The notes beneath the pieces are model-generated. The model saw nothing but the letters and a program-made list of their open reading frames with translations. It ran no database searches and was not told the DNA's origin. From contig JAGONC010000006.1 of NCBI GenBank assembly GCA_017993235.1, positions 62,001 to 126,000 of the forward strand: 64,000 nucleotides of DNA. The letters run 5' to 3'. Both the position numbers and the translations under genes were made by a program. Source of the stretch: Lentimicrobiaceae bacterium (GTDB taxonomy: Bacteria > Bacteroidota > Bacteroidia > Bacteroidales > JAGONC01). Below, in pieces: positions 16,436 to 26,922 of the stretch (within the stretch, counting starts at the first letter, position 1; every line of letters starts with the position of its first letter).

Positions 16436-18385
16436 TTAGTCAACTTTGATGATCTTTCGGGAATAGCTGCCGGAAGATGCTTTGACTTGTACAATGTATG
16501 CACCGGCTGGACAGGATGAAAGATCAAGCTCAAAGGATCGGTGGGGAATGACGGTGGCAACCGGAACCTGAAATTGCCTTCCAGAAAGGTCAAATACTTC
16601 AATTTTTTCGATATCTGCAACCTGGGTTAACAGTGCCAGAACCTGATGAGTTGGGTTAGGGATGGTCAGCAATGAACGCTGCGGATCTACCGGTGGATTC
16701 ATGATGACTGCGTTTGCCCTGGAAACGATCCACTGATCGGGATCAAAAAGAACAGAATCAACCTCGAATCCGGGATCTGCCAGGAACACTTCACCGGAAT
16801 ACCGGTGGTCGAACACCAGAAGCGTATCCCTGCTTTCGTTTTTGAAAAGTACCGGAAGTGGCATTTCAAAAAATTCCACCGAAGGATGCGATTGTTCCTG
16901 ATGAATGGTAAGCTGGATCTGAGTCCCTTTCATCGGGTAGCAAAGGATCGTGTAGGAAGGATATCCCTCCCCGGTGTACCAGTCGTTGAAGAATCCGGTA
17001 AGGTCCAGCTGGCTGGCCTCCTCCAGGTGAAGTTTCAGGTCGGTGGTGGTGGCAAAACCGTATTTCAGGGATGGATCCTGGAGGTATTGGTTCACGGCAT
17101 GGAAAAACATTTCGTCGCCCATGATCCACCGCAGCATATGCAACAGAAATGCACCCTTGCTGTAGGATAGGCGTGCGCTGAAGATGCGCTCCACCGTTGT
17201 GGTATCGGCAACATAAACAGCACCATCGGGAGCACTGGTAATATTGGAAATATTATTCCTTTTCCAGATGGTCCAGTAAAGATCCGGGGAGAAACGTTCG
17301 TAGGCCAGTCCGGCACAATACGTTGCAAATCCTTCGTTCAGCCAGATCTCGTGCCACGAGCCGCAGGTGATCATGTTGCCAAACCAGGAATGGGCCAGTT
17401 CGTGGGAACAGATCTCAAATCCGAATCCCCCCATGAACGACATGGTCTGGTGTTCCATCCCTCCTCCCATATTGAACTGGGCATGACCGTATTTTTCTTC
17501 CCTGAACGGATAGGGTCCGAACTGCTGGCAGAAGTACTGCATCACCTTGATCATATCCTGGGTCCCCTTCCTGGCGTTCTCAAGGTTTTCCGGATAGACA
17601 TAATTGAGCACTTCTATTGAATCCGTACCCGTAACACACCAGTCGGAATAGCATGCATAATTCGTTACGGCAAAGGCAATCAGGTACGGCGCGATCGGGT
17701 AGCGGTGTTTCCAGTGATAGACCTTGTCCGTTCCGGCCACCATCTCACCTACCAGCAGGCCATTTCCTGCAACCCGGTACCGTATGGGAGTAGTGATGAC
17801 CATGTCGATCGAGTCAATTTTATCCTCCAGGCCGTCCCGGCACGGCCACCAGTCACTGGATCCATAGGGCTCCGACAGGGTCCAGATGATGGGTTCCCCG
17901 GCATGAAATCCCTGCGCGAAGGATCCGAATCCCGCTCCCGGTTCCGGTGTACCATGATAATAAATGCTGAGCGAATCAACCAGTCCACAGGGAAATGTCT
18001 CACCCAAAAAAATGGTCAGCCGGTCGTTCACCGAATGCTGATAATCTACTGTATGCCCATGGACGACAACCGAATCAACCGACAGGGCATGACTCAGTGC
18101 AAAGGAAAACTCTTGAAGATCCGTTTGCAGTACTCTTACATACGTGGTTACCGAACCGCGCAGGAAAAGCACTGCTGGATCGATCTCAAGGTTGAACCGA
18201 TGGTAAACGATGTCATAATCAGATGGGTTGGCTGTTTTGGTGTAATATGGGAAGTGAAGCATGGCTTGCTGATCAGCCCGGGCGATACGGTTCAGTTCCT
18301 CAGCCTCAGGTCTGTCCTGCGGAAAACCCGGATTCAGCAAAAAGAATAGCTGGCAGATGAGCGCAATGATACCCGGGGCTTTCAT
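16436..18385 (-). CDS. M1-family metallo-aminopeptidase with T9SS sorting domain
   Basis: Secreted zinc aminopeptidase of 649 residues. The start at 18385 (MKAPGIIALICQLFF) gives a proper signal peptide; the open frame upstream to 18604 runs against the neighbouring gene. The M1 signature is complete: HELAHSWFGNM, with the third zinc ligand Glu in WLNEGFATY 18 residues on. The exopeptidase motif reads GGGMEHQTM, a variant of GAMEN. The last 80 or so residues (VFDLSGRQF, then LPAG-like CPAGAYIVQV, ending RKIIKVD) are a type A C-terminal domain for T9SS secretion. It is therefore probably a cargo of the machinery encoded at 33576-39778. Confidence 0.93.
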   Translation of the reverse strand: MKAPGIIALICQLFFLLNPGFPQDRPEAEELNRIARADQQAMLHFPYYTKTANPSDYDIVYHRFNLEIDPAVLFLRGSVTTYVRVLQTDLQEFSFALSHALSVDSVVVHGHTVDYQHSVNDRLTIFLGETFPCGLVDSLSIYYHGTPEPGAGFGSFAQGFHAGEPIIWTLSEPYGSSDWWPCRDGLEDKIDSIDMVITTPIRYRVAGNGLLVGEMVAGTDKVYHWKHRYPIAPYLIAFAVTNYACYSDWCVTGTDSIEVLNYVYPENLENARKGTQDMIKVMQYFCQQFGPYPFREEKYGHAQFNMGGGMEHQTMSFMGGFGFEICSHELAHSWFGNMITCGSWHEIWLNEGFATYCAGLAYERFSPDLYWTIWKRNNISNITSAPDGAVYVADTTTVERIFSARLSYSKGAFLLHMLRWIMGDEMFFHAVNQYLQDPSLKYGFATTTDLKLHLEEASQLDLTGFFNDWYTGEGYPSYTILCYPMKGTQIQLTIHQEQSHPSVEFFEMPLPVLFKNESRDTLLVFDHRYSGEVFLADPGFEVDSVLFDPDQWIVSRANAVIMNPPVDPQRSLLTIPNPTHQVLALLTQVADIEKIEVFDLSGRQFQVPVATVIPHRSFELDLSSCPAGAYIVQVKASSGSYSRKIIKVD

Positions 18386-18441
18386 AAACGTAAAATTATG
18401 AAAAAAGTACGTGGCTGCTTCGGTCACGGGTGGACTATTGT

Positions 18442-18449
18442 TACTTTTG
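18442..18449 (+). promoter_or_regulatory. Promoter -7 element of the Ig-like lipoprotein gene
   Basis: TACTTTTG, 18 bases before the GTG at 18468. It lies downstream of the first possible start of the open frame (18411), which argues for the GTG start. Confidence 0.55.
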
Positions 18450-18467
18450 TGCTTCAAATCATCTGAA

Positions 18468-20177
18468 GTGAGCATTCGAAACGCTTTGCGGCCATTTATC
18501 AACCCGGTGTTCCCCATAATCGTCATCCTGTCCTGGTCATGTGCCAATCCTGTGGCGCCCACCGGCGGTCCGAAAGATGTCACTCCTCCCGAAGTGATGG
18601 GCACTCAACCGGAGAATGCCTCCCTGAACTTCAAGGACAACAAGATAGAGCTTACCTTCAATGAATATGTCCAGCTGAAAAACACCAAGGATCAGGTGAT
18701 CATTTCCCCACCTTTTCATGAGGAGCCAGAATTCCGTATTCGGGGCAAATCGGTCACCATTGATTTTGAGGAAACGCTCAGGGAAAACACCACCTATACG
18801 ATCCTTTTTGGCAGGGCCATCTCCGATATCACGGAAAACAATCCCCTGGCAAATTATCGGTATATCTTTTCCACGGGATCTTTTCTGGATTCATTGTCAC
18901 TTGACGGAAGGCTGGTCAATGCATTCACCCTGCAACCCGAACTGAATGTTTTTGTCATGCTGTACGATACTCCCGGCGACTCGGTTCCCTATCTGGAGCT
19001 ACCCACCTATGTCGCGCGGACAGATTCATCCGGGGTGTTTCATTTTTACAACCTGAAGGATCAGCCCTATCAGGTATTCGCCCTGAAGGAGATCAACGGT
19101 AATTACCGGTATGATTTCATCACCGAGCAGATCGCTTTTGCGGATACCCTCGTACAGCCTTACTTTATACCTTCCATGAATGCGATCGAACTTACCGATA
19201 GCACTCCGGTTCCCAAAACCGTTCATCCGGAGTTGATGCTCTATCTCTTCCAGGAGACCGATTCAACGCAGAAGATGTTGGAGAGCAAACTGGTACAGGA
19301 AGGAGTGGCCCGATTGGTCTTTAAAAGACCACTGGAAGATCCTTCGGTCAGGATTCTGGATACCCTGGCCACCCAGCGTTGGTATCTGCCCGAATGGAAT
19401 GACACCCGCGACACACTTCAGTTGTGGCTCTATAAAGACATTCCCGATACGATCCACATGGAAGTCAGGGATGATACAACCTTTGCAGATACTGTCCGCC
19501 TTGTGACCAAACCCCTTGTGAGGGATGCCCGGGCAAAAAAGGGCCCTGCCGACGAAAAACTGCTGCTTTCAAGCAATATCCGGTCGGGGAAGCTGGATCC
19601 CTTTCGTCAACTGATCCTACTTTTCAGTCACCCGGTTCAACTGGGTGACCTCAGCCGTTTGCTCCTGATCCGGGGACAGGATACGATCGTTCCGGAATCC
19701 TCCTTCAGCGACAGCCTGCAACGGCAATTGATCATTCATGCTCACAGGGAGGCCGACAGCAGCTACCAGTTACTCATCCCCGATTCGACATTCCTGTCCA
19801 TCCGGGGAACAAGTCATGATACTGTCCGGTTCTCCTTTACTGACCGGTCACCGGAGGAATATGGAACCATGGTACTCAATCTTAGAATGCCTGACACAGC
19901 ATGTCAGTATCTTCTGCAGTTAATTACGGCAAAGGAAGAGGTGGTGATGCAAGAGAAAATGACCGGAAGTGCATCCGGGAGAATTGAATTTCCCAACCTG
20001 ATCCCGGGCAAATACAATGTAAAGGTCATTTATGATCAGAACCAGAATAATCAATGGGATACGGGGAAGTATATCCTGAAACGAGCACCGGAGAAAGTCC
20101 TCTATTATGAAAAAACTCTCGAAATAAGAGCCAACTGGATCTCAGAGGAAACCTGGGATCTGCCTGGCCAGAAATGA
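18468..20177 (+). CDS. Ig-like domain lipoprotein
   Basis: Surface or periplasmic protein of about 569 residues, seen widely in Bacteroidota but of unknown function. After a hydrophobic signal (FPIIVILSW) comes SCANPVAPTGGPKD, a Cys followed by the family's typical APTGGPKD mature start, so it is probably a lipoprotein. The next hundred residues form a bacterial Ig-like domain (PPEVMGTQPENASLNF). The C-terminal end (GKYNVKVIYDQNQNNQWD) resembles the carboxypeptidase regulatory-type beta sandwich. The start is set at GTG 18468, just after the -7 element. It is divergent from the M1 peptidase. Confidence 0.75.
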   Translation: MSIRNALRPFINPVFPIIVILSWSCANPVAPTGGPKDVTPPEVMGTQPENASLNFKDNKIELTFNEYVQLKNTKDQVIISPPFHEEPEFRIRGKSVTIDFEETLRENTTYTILFGRAISDITENNPLANYRYIFSTGSFLDSLSLDGRLVNAFTLQPELNVFVMLYDTPGDSVPYLELPTYVARTDSSGVFHFYNLKDQPYQVFALKEINGNYRYDFITEQIAFADTLVQPYFIPSMNAIELTDSTPVPKTVHPELMLYLFQETDSTQKMLESKLVQEGVARLVFKRPLEDPSVRILDTLATQRWYLPEWNDTRDTLQLWLYKDIPDTIHMEVRDDTTFADTVRLVTKPLVRDARAKKGPADEKLLLSSNIRSGKLDPFRQLILLFSHPVQLGDLSRLLLIRGQDTIVPESSFSDSLQRQLIIHAHREADSSYQLLIPDSTFLSIRGTSHDTVRFSFTDRSPEEYGTMVLNLRMPDTACQYLLQLITAKEEVVMQEKMTGSASGRIEFPNLIPGKYNVKVIYDQNQNNQWDTGKYILKRAPEKVLYYEKTLEIRANWISEETWDLPGQK

Positions 20178-20190
20178 AGGTACTGAAGAT

Positions 20191-20490
20191 TTATTTTTCG
20201 CCACAACGATTAATACAGTTCACCACGTCAACAAGGGCATCACTTCTGAGAGAATAGTGGATCTTTTTACCATCCCTTTTGGAAACCAGTAATCCTTTGC
20301 TTTTCAATATATTCAGGTGGTGTGAGGCAGAAGCCTGTTCAATCTTGAGATGTTTATAGATCTCGGTTACACTCATTTTATGATTCTCTTCCAGCAGTTC
20401 AATGATCGCGATTCTCATGGGATGAGCAAGGGCCCTTAGTTTGGCAGCGGCTGATTCCAGTTTTGTTATATCCAATCCTGACTTTTGCAT
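20191..20490 (-). CDS. ArsR-family transcriptional regulator
   Basis: Small winged-helix DNA-binding protein of 99 residues. ALAHPMRIAIIELL begins the ArsR-type helix-turn-helix and QASASHHLNILKSKGLL is the recognition helix. The wing follows (SKRDGKKIHYSL). A cysteine pair (VNCINRCGEK) near the C-terminus could bind metal, but the classical ELCVCD-type arsenic site is absent. It is transcribed alone from its own promoter and is convergent with the Ig-like lipoprotein gene. The target is unknown. Confidence 0.9.
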   Translation of the reverse strand: MQKSGLDITKLESAAAKLRALAHPMRIAIIELLEENHKMSVTEIYKHLKIEQASASHHLNILKSKGLLVSKRDGKKIHYSLRSDALVDVVNCINRCGEK

Positions 20491-20506
20491 AACGGTTATT
20501 TTTATA

Positions 20507-20514
20507 CAAAGTTA
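20507..20514 (-). promoter_or_regulatory. Promoter -7 element of the arsR-type gene
   Basis: TAACTTTG on the minus strand, 17 bases before the ATG at 20490. Confidence 0.6.
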
Positions 20515-20556
20515 AAGAAAAACATAATAGAAAAATAAATATGTAATTTTATTGCT

Positions 20557-22191
20557 TTATTTTACAAACAACTGGGTAAAATGGAAGGTGGAGCCATCGA
20601 ACAGACCCTGATCGCTAAGTTTCAGTTGCGGTATCACCAGCAGTGCCATAAAAGAAAGCGTCATATAGGGTGCCTGAAGGGTGGAGCCGAGCTGTTTTGC
20701 CTGTTTATCAAGCATATCATAACCGGTGGCCGTTTCATATCCATCACCATTCGACATGATCCCAGCTACGGGCAAGGGTAAAATATGTTTTACGGAGCCG
20801 TCCGACAGCGATACCCCTCCCCTGGTTTCTACCAGCAGGTTGATTGCATCCGAAAGATCATCGTCGTTGGTTCCGACGGCAATGATATTGTGGGAATCAT
20901 GCGCCACGGTTGAAGCGATCGCTCCTCTCTTTAATCCGAAATTCCGGACAAAACCCACCGCTGGTGGTGAGGGCCGGTATCTGTTCATCACGACCAGTTT
21001 CAGAAGATCTCTTCCCGGATCAGCCACAATGGCTGATCCGATGATCTTTGCATCGGCCACCGAGGTTTCTGTGATCAGCTGTCCGTCGAGAGCATCCAGT
21101 ACCCTGATCCTTGTCCCCTCTGCGGCTACCATAAGATCATGGGAAGTCACCGGCAGGGCGTTAAACAGGTTGGGAGGTGCTTCCGGTACAGACTGGATGA
21201 AGGTCTGCCCCATTTCTGCAACCTTTTCGCCGTTGATATAGGTAGCCATCACTTCAAGATTCTCCAGATCACTTACGATGATCATATCAGCAGGATCCCC
21301 ATGCTGAAGCAAGCCTACCGGCAGCCTGTAATGGCGGATGGGATTCCATGTACAGCACCTTAAAACGGCAAAGAGGTCATATCCCCTGCCCAGTGCACGT
21401 TTAACCTGTTCATTGATGTGACCGCTGATCAGATCATTGGGATGCCTATCATCGGAACAGAACATGACCTGGTCGGGATAATCGTTCAACAGGGGGATCA
21501 GCGTGTCAAAGTTTTTTGCAGCGCTGCCTTCCCTGATCAGGATATGCATTCCGTTGCGGGCCTTTTCCTGCGCTTCCTCCAGGCTGAAGCATTCATGATC
21601 CGTGGAGATTCCCGCACGGATATACTTCAGGGCATCCATCCCCCTCAGACCCGGAGCATGGCCGTCGATCGGCTTGTTGTATTTTTTTGCCAGATCGAGC
21701 TTTGCCATGACGACCGGATCAGCCGTCAACACACCCGGGTAGTTCATCATCTCCGACAGAAAATGAATATCATCCAGCTTTAACAGCTCTTCTGTCTCTT
21801 CCAGTCCCAGGAAGGCACCTGCAGTCTCAAAACCGGTTGCAGGAACACAGGAGGGGGCTCCGAAAAAAAATTTGAAGGGTGTTTTTTTTCCATTCCGGAT
21901 CATAAATTTCACACCTTCAACACCCAGCACATTGGCAATTTCATGCGGATCAGAAACCGTAGCCACAGTACCATGGGGAACAGCCAGGCGGGCGAATTCC
22001 GACGGGATCAGCATCGAGCTTTCAATATGGATATGGGCATCGATGAAGCCAGGAAGGATATAATGCCGGGTGGATACAGGGGTTTCCAGGACCTTTTCGA
22101 TTTTTCCTCCAACGACATATATCCTGCCCTGAAAAATCCGCTTTCGCACCACATCCACAATCCACCCTTCCAGATCAAACTTACCTTTCAT
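20557..22191 (-). CDS. ade: Adenine deaminase
   Basis: Amidohydrolase-superfamily enzyme that converts adenine to hypoxanthine. The metal-binding DAHIHIESSM follows the strand LPGFI near residue 70. The later SDDRHPNDLI and the Ade-specific C-terminal domain (SHNIIAVGTNDDDL, LPVAGIMSNG) are clear. The ATG at 22191 (MKGKFDLEGWIVDV) gives 544 residues, the family length. The longer frame to 22248 would overlap the upstream gene. It lies directly downstream of the barrel gene on the same strand, perhaps in one transcript. Confidence 0.93.
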   Translation of the reverse strand: MKGKFDLEGWIVDVVRKRIFQGRIYVVGGKIEKVLETPVSTRHYILPGFIDAHIHIESSMLIPSEFARLAVPHGTVATVSDPHEIANVLGVEGVKFMIRNGKKTPFKFFFGAPSCVPATGFETAGAFLGLEETEELLKLDDIHFLSEMMNYPGVLTADPVVMAKLDLAKKYNKPIDGHAPGLRGMDALKYIRAGISTDHECFSLEEAQEKARNGMHILIREGSAAKNFDTLIPLLNDYPDQVMFCSDDRHPNDLISGHINEQVKRALGRGYDLFAVLRCCTWNPIRHYRLPVGLLQHGDPADMIIVSDLENLEVMATYINGEKVAEMGQTFIQSVPEAPPNLFNALPVTSHDLMVAAEGTRIRVLDALDGQLITETSVADAKIIGSAIVADPGRDLLKLVVMNRYRPSPPAVGFVRNFGLKRGAIASTVAHDSHNIIAVGTNDDDLSDAINLLVETRGGVSLSDGSVKHILPLPVAGIMSNGDGYETATGYDMLDKQAKQLGSTLQAPYMTLSFMALLVIPQLKLSDQGLFDGSTFHFTQLFVK

Positions 22192-22232
22192 CTGAGTATA
22201 ATTCTCCAATACTTTGTGCCTTTGTGCCTCCT

Positions 22233-23009
22233 TTAAAACCTGTAGCACAGATTGATCGCAAACTGTCCGTCGGTGCGCACAACATCTTCCTCATACGGAG
22301 CCTCAGGGAAATACCGGATCCCGATACTGGCTATGGCCGACACACTGAAGTTCATCAGGGGCATGAACTGAACCCCATTATCGACAAAGAACTTGGTGTA
22401 CATGCCCTCATTCTCAACATCATCACTGTACCAGTAATTCCCATGGTCATCATAATAGTCCACCCAACTGCTGGCCCTGCCGTAACCTATACGAAGCTGC
22501 GGACCCATGAAATACCTCCATTTCCCCTGTCCGGTCGGATAAAAGTTCACCCCAACCCCGGAATAAAAAATGTTATTGAAAGACCAGTCATCGTATTCAT
22601 CAAATCCAAACGCCACAGGGATCTTGATTCCGACCTTACCTGTAGAAAGTAACCGTTCATAGGAAAGACCGAAATCCCCAAAAACGAGATCAAAGAGATG
22701 ATAGGCGAAAACATTCCGGGCGAAATTCGTTTCGAGTTCCCGATCTTCCGGCGTTTTCCTGTAATCAGGTTTGCTAAAAAGATCATAATCCCCGTTCTCA
22801 TAGGTGATCATTACAACATTTTCCTTGTTTACAATATAAACTGGCCCATCCGGATTGTCAAATTTCTTATACTGGATTTCCCTGTTCCCAACCTGTAAAA
22901 TCCTGACTTCCTCTTTGGAACCATCGGTTTTGAAAAGGACATCCTGGGAAAAGGTATTCAGGCTCAGTAACATACCGAAAAAGATTCCTGATAAAGATAA
23001 ACGATTCAT
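22233..23009 (-). CDS. Exported protein, probable outer membrane beta-barrel
   Basis: 258 residues with a signal peptide (MNRLSLSGIFFGMLLSLNTFSQ). The first mature part, DVLFKTDGSKEEVRILQVG and VYIVNKENVVMITYENG, resembles the small domain found in many Bacteroidota proteins that act on a transcript-like 'tell apart' sequence; its role is unknown. The rest consists of alternating strands with many Gly, Tyr and Phe and ends in RF (FAINLCYRF), the usual close of an outer membrane barrel. No enzyme motif is present. Confidence 0.7.
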   Translation of the reverse strand: MNRLSLSGIFFGMLLSLNTFSQDVLFKTDGSKEEVRILQVGNREIQYKKFDNPDGPVYIVNKENVVMITYENGDYDLFSKPDYRKTPEDRELETNFARNVFAYHLFDLVFGDFGLSYERLLSTGKVGIKIPVAFGFDEYDDWSFNNIFYSGVGVNFYPTGQGKWRYFMGPQLRIGYGRASSWVDYYDDHGNYWYSDDVENEGMYTKFFVDNGVQFMPLMNFSVSAIASIGIRYFPEAPYEEDVVRTDGQFAINLCYRF

Positions 23010-23052
23010 AATGAATGATTTAGTTTATTTTGATTCACATTCAGCTGTTCAT

Positions 23053-23640
23053 TTACCATTCCACTTCCTGTTTTGTTGCTTTTGGTTTCATGGAGGTCTT
23101 CAGTGAACCGACCAATTGTTGCATATATTCGTCCACGCGTTTAAGTTTCAGGGAGCAATCGGGGGAATAATCCGGGCGGGATTGATCCAGCCAGTGCTCG
23201 ATCGGGTACCGGGATTCGGTTTTCAGCAATAGATCATAAAAAGTGTACCGGTACCGGCCATCCTTGAACTCCAGCCGGAAGGAATAAAGGATGGTTGCCC
23301 ATTCCATATTAACCTGTTCTTCTGTTGTTTGATAGATCTTAAAGCGGTAATTTCCCTCAATCTTTCCGGTTTGAGGATCTCTGACCGTGGTGACCGAAGT
23401 AGGATTTTTAAAGGTTTGGTTCACCCAGGCGACCGCCCGGTTAAAAAAGTCATTTTTTGTCCCTTCTTCGTTCACTACCTCCTGATAGGTGATCAATCCT
23501 GTTGTCGGGTCAACCGGGACGACGGTAACAGAATCGCGGATCACCTGAGGGGTTTGCTGGCTGAAAACGTCCATTCCGGCAAGAAGGAAAACCAGGAAAG
23601 CAACGGGCATGATCGGTCTATGGTTTAGCATGGCTGGCAT
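23053..23640 (-). CDS. DUF4468-domain exported protein
   Basis: 195-residue secreted or periplasmic protein. After a signal peptide ending near VFSQ, the DUF4468 domain fills the rest: VDPTTGLITYQEVV, FFNRAVAWVNQTFKNP, YRFKIYQTT. This TBP-like fold is common in Bacteroidota and has no assigned function. The start could be 23640 or the second ATG at 23631. A -7 element at 23659 and the groEL terminator just beyond it show that it is transcribed separately from groESL. Confidence 0.8.
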   Translation of the reverse strand: MPAMLNHRPIMPVAFLVFLLAGMDVFSQQTPQVIRDSVTVVPVDPTTGLITYQEVVNEEGTKNDFFNRAVAWVNQTFKNPTSVTTVRDPQTGKIEGNYRFKIYQTTEEQVNMEWATILYSFRLEFKDGRYRYTFYDLLLKTESRYPIEHWLDQSRPDYSPDCSLKLKRVDEYMQQLVGSLKTSMKPKATKQEVEW

Positions 23641-23658
23641 GGATTTGATGATGGATCA

Positions 23659-23666
23659 CAAAAATA
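23659..23666 (-). promoter_or_regulatory. Promoter -7 element of the DUF4468 gene
   Basis: TATTTTTG on the minus strand, 18 bases before the ATG at 23640, immediately after the groESL terminator. Confidence 0.55.
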
Positions 23667-23669
23667 AAC

Positions 23670-23698
23670 AAAAAAGCCGCCCTGAGTGCGGCTTTTTT
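23670..23698 (-). terminator. Bidirectional Rho-independent terminator of groES-groEL
   Basis: AAAAAAGCCGC (23670-23680) pairs with GCGGCTTTTTT (23688-23698) across a 7-base loop. It is 22 bases past the groEL stop and has a T-run on both strands. Confidence 0.9.
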
Positions 23699-23719
23699 GA
23701 TTTGCAGCGGGATGATCTT

Positions 23720-25366
<1,647 letters not shown>

Positions 25367-25391
25367 TTAGATATAATAAATGAAAATTTCT

Positions 25392-25670
25392 TTAAATGAT
25401 CGCCACAATATCGGATTCGCGCATGATCAGGTAATCCTTTCCTTCCAGGCTGATCTCAGTGCCGGCATACTTGCCGTACAGGACGGTATCACCCGCTTTC
25501 ACCGTCATCGGCTCATCCTTTTTCCCATTACCAACAGCCACGACAGTTCCTTTCTGAGGTTTTTCTTTGGCGGTATCAGGAATAAAAAGACCGCCTGCCG
25601 TTTTTACTTCAGCAGGTGCGGGTTCAATCAGAACGCGGTCTGCCAGAGGTTGAATAGCTAATTTTGCCAT
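25392..25670 (-). CDS. groS: Co-chaperonin GroES
   Basis: Seven-subunit lid of the chaperonin chamber. The 92 residues begin [17 protein letters not shown] and contain the mobile loop around [20 protein letters not shown]. It leads the groES-groEL operon. Its upstream region holds the secG terminator. No exact TAnnTTTG or CIRCE was recognised between them. Confidence 0.98.
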   Translation of the reverse strand: MAKLAIQPLADRVLIEPAPAEVKTAGGLFIPDTAKEKPQKGTVVAVGNGKKDEPMTVKAGDTVLYGKYAGTEISLEGKDYLIMRESDIVAII

Positions 25671-25762
25671 ACGTTTTGAATTTTAATGTTATACATGAAT
25701 GAATAATGGATTTTTATCAGTCTGCGATCACTTTGCATATTTTATGCCATTGCCCGTAAATA

Positions 25763-25804
25763 AAAAAAAGTGTCATACTGCTCTGACATTATGACACTTT
25801 TTTT
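25763..25804 (-). terminator. Rho-independent terminator after secG
   Basis: A perfect 15-bp stem, AAAAAAAGTGTCATA (25763-25777) with TATGACACTTTTTTT (25790-25804), and a 12-base loop. It follows the secG stop by 18 bases on the minus strand, has T-runs on both strands and isolates groESL from the genes upstream. Confidence 0.9.
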
Positions 25805-25822
25805 ATGGATGGGTTGAACCGT

Positions 25823-26152
25823 CTATTCTTCAGGCGGAGCCTGGTAGTCCACCGGAGCACTGCCTGTTCCTTCCTGTACCCGTTGCTGGACTTCACTCTG
25901 CGGGATTTCCAATGAGCGGATGTTCCGGGGAATGATAAAAATAGAGACCAGGCTGAACACCAACAGGGCAAGAGCAAGTGTCCAGGATGCTTTTTCAAGA
26001 AAATCCGCTGTTTTTCTCACTCCCATAAACTGGTTGGAAGATGAAAAATTGGAAACCAATCCCCCTCCTTTGGGATTCTGTACAAGTACAACCAGTCCCA
26101 GCAGTACGCACACCACGAGGATAAGAACCATAATCAGGATATATGCAGCCAT
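25823..26152 (-). CDS. secG: Preprotein translocase subunit SecG
   Basis: Small membrane subunit of the SecYEG channel. 109 residues: the first membrane helix (ILIMVLILVVCVLLGLVVLV) is followed by the SecG core VQNPKGGGLVSNFSSS and the FLEKASWTLALALLVFSLVS second helix. The tail (VQQRVQEGTGSAPVDYQAPPEE) is hydrophilic, as in other Bacteroidota. It starts five bases after the repeat-protein gene, in the order sigma-54 activator, lptE, repeat protein, secG. Confidence 0.95.
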   Translation of the reverse strand: MAAYILIMVLILVVCVLLGLVVLVQNPKGGGLVSNFSSSNQFMGVRKTADFLEKASWTLALALLVFSLVSIFIIPRNIRSLEIPQSEVQQRVQEGTGSAPVDYQAPPEE

Positions 26153-26157
26153 ATTGC

Positions 26158-26892
26158 TTAATGTTTAGATTCCGGATTATTTTCCAGATTTTTAATTTGG
26201 GCTGCAAAGTAACGACTTTTTTCCGGGAATTTCAATATCAATTGCTGATATATTTTTATTGCCCTTTGAAAATATCCCTGAGCGGCATAGACCTGTGCCA
26301 GCGTTTCGGTGGCCAGATCGTCATGTTCAAGCACACTTTTACGAGCAATATCCACCGGATCAAAAAAAGGAGATTTTGAGGGTTGCAGGATGACCTCCTC
26401 CTTTCTGTCAGCAGGTTCCTCCCAGGTTGGGGTGGAATCTGCAAACGGTGTGAGGGCAGGTCCGGACTCCATTTCTTTAAATTCCTTTTCAATATCGTAC
26501 ATTCGGGATTTTCCCCGTTGAGTCTTAAGATCCCCGATTGTTTTTTCCAATTCGGAGATCAGTTGACGGAAATAGTCAAAATCGACTGGTTCGGCATCCG
26601 TAAGCCCGGGTGCGTGTTCCGTCAATTCATTATGGGAATCATTGGATGAAGAAAGGTCGGTGCATTCCAGGATAAGCTGCCTGAGGCGTTTCCGGTCAGC
26701 AGCAAAGGCGGCAGCCAGGTGAAGATGATGCTCAAAATAAACACTGTCGTCGGTGGAATGGGCTTTTGCCAGCATCAGGTACAGGGTTTGGCAATACGGA
26801 AAGGATCTGACCAGCTCAACGAGATCTGCCTGCTGGGCTGATGAAAGTTCGCCAGGGAACTGCAGGAAATGTTCAAAATGCTGACGGTTCAT
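26158..26892 (-). CDS. Conserved protein with C-terminal tetratricopeptide-like repeat
   Basis: 244 residues, not assigned to a named family. The N-terminal part (FEHFLQFPGELSSAQQADL, FPYCQTLYLMLAKA) forms helical segments. A low-complexity acidic middle follows. The last 50 residues (TLAQVYAAQGYFQRAIKIYQ, LILKFPEKSRYFAAQI) are a good TPR unit. There is no signal peptide, so it is probably cytoplasmic. It is fixed between lptE and secG, which suggests an envelope-related role, but no function can be given. Confidence 0.7.
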   Translation of the reverse strand: MNRQHFEHFLQFPGELSSAQQADLVELVRSFPYCQTLYLMLAKAHSTDDSVYFEHHLHLAAAFAADRKRLRQLILECTDLSSSNDSHNELTEHAPGLTDAEPVDFDYFRQLISELEKTIGDLKTQRGKSRMYDIEKEFKEMESGPALTPFADSTPTWEEPADRKEEVILQPSKSPFFDPVDIARKSVLEHDDLATETLAQVYAAQGYFQRAIKIYQQLILKFPEKSRYFAAQIKNLENNPESKH

Positions 26893-26922
26893 CCAATGGC
26901 CCTCCGGGTAGGGTAATGATGT

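Noticed and set aside
25671..25762. CIRCE operator upstream of groES
   Set aside because: No TTAGCACTC-type inverted repeat is present; the only inverted repeat there is the secG terminator.
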